Shown: positions 56,096 through 64,000 of the stretch, in pieces
How the letters are laid out: each line of letters starts with the position of its first letter
Numbering within the stretch: the first letter of the stretch is position 1
From: Larix kaempferi
Lineage: Eukaryota; Streptophyta; Pinopsida; Pinales; Pinaceae
Length of the DNA stretch: 64,000 bases
Direction of reading: 5' to 3'
Assembly: GCA_027924585.1 (NCBI GenBank)
Contig: BSBM01000179.1
Span: 14,232,501 to 14,296,500, forward strand
The notes under the pieces: model-generated
Databases searched by the model: none
The model's input: only the letters and a program-made list of their open reading frames with translations
What the model was told of the DNA's origin: nothing
Position numbers and translations under genes: made by a program

Positions 56096-56760
56096 GAGGG
56101 CTGCTTTGAATGCGTAGAGGGCTGAGGTACCAGAGTTGCAGCTAGCTAGCCGGTGAAGGGACTTGCGAGCGAAGAATCGAGAAGGAGCCATAAATCCACA
56201 CGTGTGAGGGCAGGAAAGTGGAAGCAAGGGAGGTGGTATACTGCATGGGGCATACGTGCCATGTTACGGGTGCCTGGGTCGAGGCTCCTTCCCCACATTC
56301 CCTCCTTGTGTTCGACACGTGGCCCCTTGTATAATGGTGATGCCTGCATCCAGGGTTAATATATGGTATACTTGATTCACATAAACAATTTTGTTTCTTA
56401 AAAACAATCATGGGAAGTAATTGCATAATTTAATATATATGGTATACTTGATTCACATAGGCTGAAACTTACGGCGAATATTATTTAGCCTGTTGTAGGC
56501 CATTTAATGCGCTGGCAGTAGGCATGTTGGCCATTGGATTTTCAAGGAATCGATTGGAGTGATACATGTACGATTAATCCAACAAAATATTTATAATCCA
56601 TCAACACAGTGGCCACTCACTATATATAGGCTAACCATGCCCCATATCACAGCAAACTGAAATCGTCCGGGAAGCCATGGAATTTTATTTTGCTTCCTCT
56701 GTCATGTTATGAGAAATGATTGAGTCTTATGATCGCTCCCCAGTTCTCCTCATGATATAT
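56096..56760 (+). other. Non-coding stretch with a TATA-like box upstream of the inverted repeat
   Basis: No gene was recognised. TATATATAGG at 56621-56630 is followed by a CCATGG context ATG at about 56676 that opens only an 11-codon frame. GTATACTTGATTCACATA occurs twice (near 56367 and 56442). The TATA box could drive transcription into the inverted repeat about 280 bp downstream. Confidence 0.4.
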
Positions 56761-56764
56761 GACT

Positions 56765-56880
56765 TTTTACTACCAACCTTTTTGTTTAATTATTGCTTGT
56801 AGTTGATCATAAGTTTTTCCCGTGAACCTTTTCGTTTAATTATTGCCCGTAGTTGATTATAAGTTTTTCCCGTGAACAAT
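56765..56880 (+). repeat. 50-bp direct duplication
   Basis: GTTTAATTATTGC..GTAGTTGAT.ATAAGTTTTTCCCGTGAAC occurs at 56784 and again at 56834. A third partial copy is at 57050-57090 and a fourth near 57283-57310, so the module is built into the inverted-repeat structure to its right. Confidence 0.65.
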
Positions 56881-56905
56881 GGAGCATTCATTTAATTATC
56901 TATCT

Positions 56906-57722
56906 CGATGACTACTGCAACTGTTGACGACTGCATGTGACAACGGCTCCATCCCATCCTTACATCCATCTATCGCAGATCTATCTCACCGGTCATGTTG
57001 TCAGGTCGAATTAGTGCGTGTCATCACATGTATTGGTCACATGTATTGTTTGTATTGCCCGTAGTTGATTATAACTTTTTCCCATGAACGATGGAGCATT
57101 TGTCGGACCTATGTTAGAAAACGACGGCTCCATTCCGTCCATATATCCATCAATGGAAGACCTACCAATCTCTTCCGGTCATGTTGTCAGATGCCTAACA
57201 TTCCAAGATGAGCAGTTATGTGTACAAATGACGGTTCCTAACAGAGATTCAATGGGTTGCTTCACAACTACGTTAAGCTTTTCGTTTATTTTATTGCCCA
57301 TAGTTGATATATGGGCATTTCTAGCCAAGTTCCAATACATGAATTTGTCATTAAACGAAAAGCTTAACGTAGTTGTGAAGCAACCCATTTCATCTCTGTT
57401 AAGAACCATCATTTGTACACAGAAATCCTGATCTTGGAATGTTAGCCATCTGACAACATGACTGGAAGAGATTGGTAGGTCTACCATTGATGGATATATG
57501 GACGGAATGGAGCTGTCATTTTCTAACAGAGGATCTGAATTCGCCCGCAAAAATTCTAATCATTGAAATCCAACAAGAATATGCAACTATGGAACAATAC
57601 ATGTGATGACGTGCAATAATTTGACCTAAAACTGTGACCAATGAGATAGATCTGGGATAGATGGATGTAGATGGGATGGAGCCGTCATCACATGCGGTTA
57701 TCAACAGTTTCAGGAGTCATCG
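56906..57722. repeat. Nested long inverted repeat
   Basis: Inner arms 57114-57288 and 57352-57527 (about 175 bp, ~90% complementary by eye, 63-bp loop) share AAGCTTAACGTAGTTGTGAA and TATATCCATCAATGG in opposite orientation. Outer arms 56906-57035 and 57595-57722 (~80%) share CACATGTATTG and GGCTCCATCCCATC. The outer and inner left arms are themselves related (CGGCTCCAT..., GGTCATGTTGTCAG), so the structure came from duplication followed by inversion. The transcript would fold into a roughly 820-nt branched hairpin. Confidence 0.85.
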
Positions 57723-57844
57723 AATGTTGTTTTAGTACTAGACCATGTTGTTAACTTCTTCTTACTGTGCCAAGTAGAAGGTAGAAGGATTGTGCTTTCA
57801 TAGTTAGCAATGTTCTGTTCATTCAATTCCAGTTATTTTATGAT

Positions 57845-57960
57845 TTCTTCAGGATGAAGAAACGGATTGTTCGTGGGGGAGATGTTGGAGGATCTTATGT
57901 TGGCCGCCCGACTAGGTCCTCCGTTCGACCACTTCAGAGAACATGTCAAACCATCATGTC
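57845..57960 (+). mobile_element. Fragment of the old gypsy family: polypurine tract and LTR start
   Basis: GTGGGGGAGATGTTGGAGGA with upstream AGGATGAAGAAAC and downstream GACTAGGTCCTCC matches 30304-30395 around the 3' LTR of the old gypsy element. Only the start of the LTR is recognisable. Confidence 0.65.
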
Positions 57961-58084
57961 GATCAATGTTAAATTGTAATTATCATTATATTGTGTCTGG
58001 AAGGCATGCATGAGTTGCTTGTTTTTGAAATTATACATAGAATGTGTTGAATATAATTGTGCCACTGATGAAAAAACTATTTAG

Positions 58085-58235
58085 TAATGACAGTATGTAA
58101 ATTTCCTTCCTTTCTCTGCTAATTTTTATTTCCCGCAATGACAGTCTGTAAATTTCTTTCCTTTCTTTGTTAATTGTTATTTGCAGTAAACTATGTGTGT
58201 CTGTAAATTTCCTTCCTTTCTTTGTTAATTGTTAG
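58085..58235 (+). repeat. 51-55-bp tandem repeat, three copies
   Basis: GTAAATTT(C)CTTCCTTTCT starts at 58097, 58148 and 58203, each followed by a TTAATTGTTA-type stretch. Confidence 0.6.
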
Positions 58236-58404
58236 TTCTAGTAGATATTTTCCATTGTGTTATTCTTCATGCTTGGATGAAAGTAATATTAAATCAGAAT
58301 TCATATGTTTATGCTCTGGTTTACCGCATCTAAGTATTCAACAATCTTATGCTAAAATTGATATTGGATTCATTTATGACCAATGCCCAATATTAATGGA
58401 GAAC

Positions 58405-59115
58405 ACAAGAAGGATATAAAAATAGTTTTTCTCGACTACCGTTTTCCGACAAGAAGGATTGGCTGCCCCTTCTTTTTGTAGTTAACTATGAAAACCTTTA
58501 TCCAACAATTCAGTTATATCCATCATGAAGAACAGAAGAAGGATCGACCGACCCTTCTTACAGTGTCGAAATATTATGAAAAGAATATTGGTAATAAGAA
58601 GGGTCGACCAACCCTTATTGCAGTGTCAAAATATTATGAAAATAATATGGGGAATTTTTTATTTGTAAATTGCAATTTCCATTTCTAAATGTTCAAAGTT
58701 TTAAGGTGAAAAGTTATAACATATAAAAACTATTTGTCCCGACTTCCATTTTCCAAAAAGAAGGATCAGTCGCCCCTTCTTTCGTAGTTAATTGTGAAAA
58801 GATTTATCCAACAATTCAGCTATAGCCATAACAGAGAATACAAGAAGGATCGGCCAACCCTTCTTGCAGTGTCGAACTATTATGAAATGAATATTGGGAA
58901 AAAGAAGGGTCGACCGACCCTTCATTTAGGAGGGAATTGTAACAATAGAAAACCTTGGAGAAAGAGTGGTTGCTCTTTCTCTGAGAATATTTCCACTTGC
59001 CAGCAAAGTCTTTAAAGTAAAAATTATATAAATTTTGTTGTTAAAATTTTGATATCTGGTATCCTAGGGTGACACGTGGAACGATCATATTGTGACATGT
59101 GGCATATTTGATTTG
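58405..59115. repeat. Hairpin-rich repeat block 2
   Basis: Two units with inverted repeats near 58451, 58537, 58600, 58759, 58849, 58903 and 58962. The second unit ends with the GGAGAAAGAGTGGTTGCTCT palindrome, CAGCAAAGTCTTTAAAG and GTGACACGTGG (CACGTG 59073-59078). Between units lies TTTTTTATTTGTAAATTGCA, the sequence that also borders the 42-bp repeat near 40110. Confidence 0.85.
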
Positions 59116-60239
59116 GAACTTTGAGCAGACCCAAAAGTATATTGTTTCTATTTAAGAAAAAAACAAAAAGAAAGAATGTTTATGTCTGGTTAATCACAGT
59201 TAGAATCATTCCAACTAATGGCATCACTATCTGCATTGTCTTCTGGGAATGTCCTTTTCCAACAGAGTATCCTGCTTAAATTTTAATTACTTAATACAAT
59301 TACAAACAAGCGCCTAGAATCAAAATGGAAGACACAATTACTGAATACAATTACAAACGAGCACCCAACAACTCGTGCCATACTGAGTATGGTAAAAAAT
59401 ACAGAGTAGATCAAACTGAGGAGCATACAGCCAGGCTAACTGCAGATAAAACCCGTGTTGACTCAACTCTTCTAGATAGGGGTTCTCACTATCATCAACA
59501 AGCACCAACAATCCCTTATACACTAGCCCGAAAAGGAGTTACCCTTCCTAGAAACACCTGCAGAGGGTGCTACAGGAACCAAGTTTCCGTAGTGGCGTTG
59601 AGAATATGCTTTACCCACAAATCTCTTATCGCAGAAAGTTAACCAGATATCATCAACTTGACAGCATACTATTTACTAATCATTCGCATATTATGTAAGC
59701 AATTCGCAGATTCAACATAAAGTAAACATTCATAATAACATATCCATTCTACTTAATCGCGTGAACCACTATGATTCAATCCACAACATAATAGACATAA
59801 TGCAACATTCACCACTGCACAGACACATAATTAAAACAATAATCGGACATCTTCATGCATTCATTAAACTCTACGGTAAACCCGTCGCAGGAACCGTCAA
59901 AACATAATGTTGCGGATCCAAATTAGACCAAAAAGAGGATTTCTCCACTATCTCTCTCTCTTCTAATATGCCCTTAGATTTACAGTTCACTTCTATTTAT
60001 ATGTTATTCAATGGTCCATATTGACCAATTCTAACAATTGAATATTGACCGAGCATCCCCCATAACAAAACCATCCTAACATCCGGAGTTTGCACCGAAA
60101 CTGAACTTCCAAAGACATGACAAAATACACAGAAAAAACAGTGAGCCAGTAGCGAAAAATCCACAGAAAAAACAGTGAGCCACCAGTGAGCTGGACGCTG
60201 ACCACCAAGATTGGCATGAACACAGACCGGGAAGACCAA
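59116..60239. other. No recognised feature
   Basis: Non-coding. A local duplication (TTACTTAATACAATTACAAACAAGCGCC near 59287 and ACTGAATACAATTACAAACG near 59340) is the only structure noticed. The open frame at 59325-59642 has no motif. Confidence 0.35.
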
Positions 60240-60618
60240 TCAGGGAGCAGGGTGCTCCCCCTATGGGGAAACTTGTTCTTCATGAGGGAAGTCCCTCGAG
60301 GTACTATCCATGTAATCTTTCAAAGCATACTTGAGCAAGCGAACACCGGCCGAATCAGTTTGTTGGCCACCTTTTATAATTTGGAGGGCTTCATGGAGGC
60401 CGTGAGCCAGCTGGTTCCTCACTTGAATTTCGCGAGCGAACAATATCCTCACCGCCCCAGTAGGGGTTGGAGATTAATTTCCTGTTCAAGTGGGCTTCGT
60501 ATTCCCGGAGAAGGGATAATTCGCGGTGTGCTATCTGCGCCTCTATCAGAGCAGGCGTCTTTGCTAGATACTGATCCCCCCAATTGAAGGTCTATAGGGT
60601 AGACTCTTCCATCCCCAT
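60240..60618 (-). pseudogene. Unidentified broken coding region next to a probable LTR
   Basis: An ATG at 60618 (CACACCATGGGG context) reads MGMEESTL, a stop, then TFNWGDQYLAKTPALIEAQ and LSLLREYEAHLNRK. After a frameshift near 60440 it continues REIQVRNQLAHGLHEALQII and LLKYALKDYMDSTSRDFP to a stop near 60260. The amphipathic, charged character across two frames looks like decayed protein rather than chance. It starts about 55 bp after the minus-strand end of the LTR at 60674, where gag would begin, but no gag motif is present. It could instead be a host exon. Confidence 0.35.
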
Positions 60619-60673
60619 GGTGTGCTGTTGAGATGAGACTTCTCCCTGAGAGAAAATTCCCCCCCAGGTCATG

Positions 60674-61264
60674 TGTAATGTCCCTCCTATCCTACAAGGC
60701 TATTGAGAGGACACTAACAATAATACTGGACATCTAGTCCCATACTTAATCAAATAAGCATTCATATAAATTGTAGATGGAGATATGCAAATGCATAAAA
60801 TCTTGAAAACACAGCAGAATTTAATTCCATTACACATCCATCATACATTCTAGATTTTCATGTCATTCATCAATTAAGCAATATCAAATTAGCAAATGAG
60901 AATACTTATCTAAAACCAAGTAGTCCCTGAGCAACCAGCTACGCTTCTGCAACGTTCCACCCAATCGTAGGCCAGTGTGCTCCTCAATCTCTCAGCACCA
61001 CTACCACCCCCGAGTTAGGCATGATCTCCACAAGGAAAAGGGGAAAGCAGGCTCTCACATAGCCAAAGATACACCAGAATCAGCCAAACCAATCAGCAGT
61101 GGGGTTTCTCAGGCTGCTAAGAGATGGACAGAGGTGAATTACTAGGCTAGTGGCTCAACCATTGAGCTATGGATACTTCATTGGGCTCATCAAGCCAAAT
61201 CTGTCCTCTTCCACTAATGAATCTCCTACTCACAGGTTCAAACTAAATAGGGGGGGACATAACA
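60674..61264 (-). mobile_element. Probable LTR (solo or 5' LTR), minus strand
   Basis: The ends TGTAATGTCCCT and GGGGGACATAACA are inverted matches with TG/CA termini, enclosing 591 bp. The flanking 5-mers (TCATG, GACAG) do not match, so a target duplication is not supported. No second copy lies in the window. Confidence 0.4.
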
Positions 61265-62835
61265 GACAGAAACGCAAGTGCTAGGCGTTTTTGCAGTAGG
61301 AGGCCCAACGATGGGATTTCAACCGGTTCAGAAAAGCGTGGGAAAGCCCAAAATGAAAAACGGAAAATGGGAAAACAAGCCCAGGAGCATAATCGTTTTT
61401 AGAAAAACGTCCATGGGCATTTCATGGGAAGAAACAGCCTCTATAACCCCAGAAAATCGTGGTTATCTTCTCCCAGCTACTGTGCTAAGCAAAAACAAGT
61501 TCCCAGGCATGGAAGAATGCAGAGAAATGGTGAAAACGTGAAGGAAAAACCCCAGTTCACCCCAGGCTGCGTGAGAGAGGAAAGACCATGGTTCAGAATG
61601 GCTTGGGAAGGAAAAACGTGGGTGATTTCTTGCCTTGCAAGCAAAAAATTGAATTCCCAAATTGATGGCTTGCCCATACCCGAAATTGGCTGCCATACCT
61701 CATCATTCCCAAGGCATTAACTGCCTCAACCAACTCTTGGAAGAATTTAATGATTGGGGCATAAGCCAAAATGGGTAGTTGGGATCTCATGGGTTTTCTC
61801 ATTGACACATGGATTGACTCCATGGCTCAAGGGTTTGGTTATTTTTCCTCCCTATTCCTTGTGAGATCATGCCCCATCTCTTTGTTGCATTGCATAGCTG
61901 GTTGTGGGTTTTTCATTAAAATTGCATATTTACATGATGTCTGAATTTACATTGTGCACGACTAGCACAAGAACCATATGCATCTATTCTAATTTTCGAT
62001 ACATAGAACGATAAATCAATGGTGGGGCCTTGGCCTTGATCTGCTCACCATGACTAAATAACAATATTTACATCATTTACAATATTAATGCAACAGGGTC
62101 AAGATGGGGACAATACATCATGAAGACCCTACACCCCTGCTGGATCCCTTGCGTCTACACGCCCTCATTCGGGTAGCCATGATATACCAATTAAAAAACC
62201 TGAACCACTAGAAATCCACCCAGAAGTTCAGCCAAGCTTTAAATTGCAGGTCTCTCGAATGGAGGTCGCCTACTCCATTGAAAATATTTATAGGAATTTC
62301 TATGGAAAGCAGGGTGTAGAGCCGACTTGACTCCCATATATTTTCACAGAATCCCACACATACGAGAGGATTGCCATTACTGGCTTTTTAGAGATTGAAT
62401 GACTCAAAATCCATGTAAAAGGCCATCTCGTACAATTGAAAATCAATTTGCAGTACTTGCTCGGTAGCGCGGTACAACCAGAATTACTTCCTTCAGCATG
62501 GAGGTAGTTATGCGTAAGGAAGCAATGATAGAAACGAATTGTGTAAACCAGCATCAACATAATGATTGAGGGCGTAATTTATTGGAGGCATGATGTTATA
62601 GGGCGTCTGGATGACCCCTGCCCCATGTCATCCTCCACTACCGTCCCTTCAAACCAGCCTGCATCTGTCTGAATAGTATTGTCATGATGGTTGATAGAGG
62701 TGTAGATGACGAAAGCTAAGCATTGAGCTGTAGAGTATTAAATGCGGCAACTCCACTACCGTTCCTTCAAACGAGCCTACATCTATCTGAATAAAATATG
62801 CCGCCAACGTTCAGTGACTAACAAGTACAATCTAA
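61265..62835. other. No recognised feature
   Basis: 1.6 kb of mixed sequence with overlapping short frames on both strands near 61280-61820 but no motif. CTCCACTACCGT(C/T)CCTTCAAAC..GCCT occurs at 62634 and 62753, a ~119-bp duplication. Confidence 0.35.
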
Positions 62836-62839
62836 AATG

Positions 62840-64000
62840 ACTGTTCTTGCAGAAGGATCGAGCGACCTTTCTTGCAGTTTCAAACTAACATGAAAATAAT
62901 ATTGGGAATAAGAAGGGTCGGTCAACCCTTTTGAGAGTGTCGAATTATTATAAAAATAATATTGGGAATAAGATGGGGCGGTCAACCCTTCAATTACGAG
63001 GGAATTTTAAAAATAGAACACCTTGTAAATTATAACATATAAAAATGGTTTCTGACGACTTTTGTCTTTGATCCTTGTTTTTCGACAAGAAGGATCGGCC
63101 ACCCCTTCTTTTCGTAGTTAATTGTGAAAACCTCTATCCAGCAATTAAACAATATCCATAATGGACAACACAAGAAGGATCGACCAACCCTTCTTGCAGT
63201 GTCGAAGTATTATGAAAACAATATTGGGAATAAGAAGGGTCGTCCAAGCATTCAAATTCGAGGGAATTGTAAGAATAGAGCACCTTGGAAGTTATAACAT
63301 ATAAAACTGTTTGTCTCGACTTCCGTTTTCTAACAAGAAGGATTGGCCACCCGTTCTTTTCGTAGTTAATTGTGAAAACATTTATCCAACAATTCAACTA
63401 TATGGATAATGGAGAACATTAGAAGGATTGACCAACCCTTCTTGCAGTGTCGAAATATTATGGAAATAATATTGGGAATAAGAAGGGTCGATCGACTCTT
63501 CTTGCAGTGTCGAACTATTGTGAAAATAATATTGGGAATAAGAAGGGTCGGCCAACCCTTCAATCACAAGGGAATTGTAAAAATAGAACACCTTGGAAGT
63601 TATATCATATAAAAATGGTTTGTCCCGACTTCCGTTTTACGACAAGAATGATCGTTCGCCCCTTCTTTTCGTAGTTAATTGCGAAAACCTTTATCCAACA
63701 ATTCAGCTATAGCCATAATGGAGAATGCAAGAAGGATCGACCGACCCTTCTTGCAGTGTCGAACTATTATGAAATGAATATTGCAAATAAGAAGGGTCAG
63801 CCGACCCTTCATTTAGGAGGGAATTGTAACCATAGAAAACCTTGGAGAAAGAGCGGCCGCTCTTTGTTTGAGAATATTTCTACTTTCCAGCAAAGTCTTT
63901 AAAGCAAAAATTGTATAAATTTTCTTGTTAAAATGTTGATATCTGCTATCCTAGGGTGACACGTGGAATGATCTTATTGAGACACGTGGCATATTTGATT
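62840..64000. repeat. Hairpin-rich repeat block 3, runs off the window
   Basis: About four units, with inverted repeats near 62851, 62911, 62970, 63088, 63175, 63235, 63341, 63421, 63481, 63541, 63649, 63731 and 63790, then GAGCGGCCGCTC near 63856. The end of the last unit carries two CACGTG boxes (63960-63965, 63983-63988). It is the longest block and is truncated by the window edge. Confidence 0.88.

Noticed and set aside
60186-60587. 133-codon plus-strand frame
   Set aside because: It is the antisense shadow of the more protein-like minus-strand remnant and has no recognisable motif.
61145-61260. tRNA-like A box (TAGCTCAATGG on the minus strand) suggesting a tRNA gene or SINE
   Set aside because: No B box at proper spacing on the same strand and no cloverleaf; the sequence lies inside the probable LTR.
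60669-61269. Target-site duplication around the probable LTR
   Set aside because: The flanking 5-mers TCATG and GACAG do not match, so the LTR call rests on terminal inverted ends only.
62840-64000. Regularly spaced palindromes resembling a CRISPR array
   Set aside because: Spacers between the inverted repeats are themselves repeated and the context is plant retrotransposon DNA. There are no cas genes.

Overview
This is a stretch of plant nuclear DNA made almost entirely of nested LTR retrotransposons and other repeats; I find no intact host gene, rRNA, tRNA or CRISPR. The plant assignment rests on Ty1-copia elements with a TGGTATCAGAGC primer site, Ty3-gypsy elements of the Tat type (post-integrase RNase H), and TE-in-TE nesting with long-decayed copies. 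A large-genome seed plant, possibly a gymnosperm, is the best guess, but the clade cannot be fixed from the sequence alone.

Layout. 1-1785: 3' end plus LTR of a decayed element of the family seen whole at 19770-29900. 1786-5905: 5'-truncated copia relic (A) with a probable 3' LTR. 7535-30658: an old gypsy element bounded by ~322-bp LTRs and the 5-bp duplication GGCCC. It contains a truncated copia (B, 8425-12407) and a very young 10.1-kb element (19770-29900). The young element has 723-bp LTRs differing at about 5 sites, the target duplication CAAAC, and one 1.5-kb-codon gag-protease frame with no reverse transcriptase, so it is a TR-GAG-like non-autonomous element. 31163-38461: nearly intact copia (C) on the minus strand with the duplication GTAAA. 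38467-40200: relic 3' end of a Tat-type element and a 42-bp repeat. 40190-40805 and 55345-55700: a hairpin-rich repeat split by a 14.5-kb Tat-type gypsy element (D, 40806-55344, minus strand). 55700-64000: non-coding DNA with a nested inverted repeat (56906-57722), a probable LTR (60674-61264) with an unidentified broken coding region beside it, and further blocks of the hairpin repeat that run off the window end.

How the parts work together. Element D and the young gag-protease element share gag and protease domains, the primer-site core TGGCGACTCC and the sequence before the polypurine tract. A D-like element is therefore a plausible source of RT and integrase for the gag-only element. D keeps one 2224-codon gag-pol frame broken only by stop codons. 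Its native RNase H lacks catalytic acids, while a second, archaeal-type RNase H lies downstream of integrase. On the opposite strand, between pol and the 3' LTR, lies a decayed gene with a probable intron and plant-mobile-domain-like sequence. The most unusual items are this antisense gene, the gag-protease-only element with its lost AUG and duplicated zinc knuckles, the nested inverted repeat, and the hairpin repeat family.
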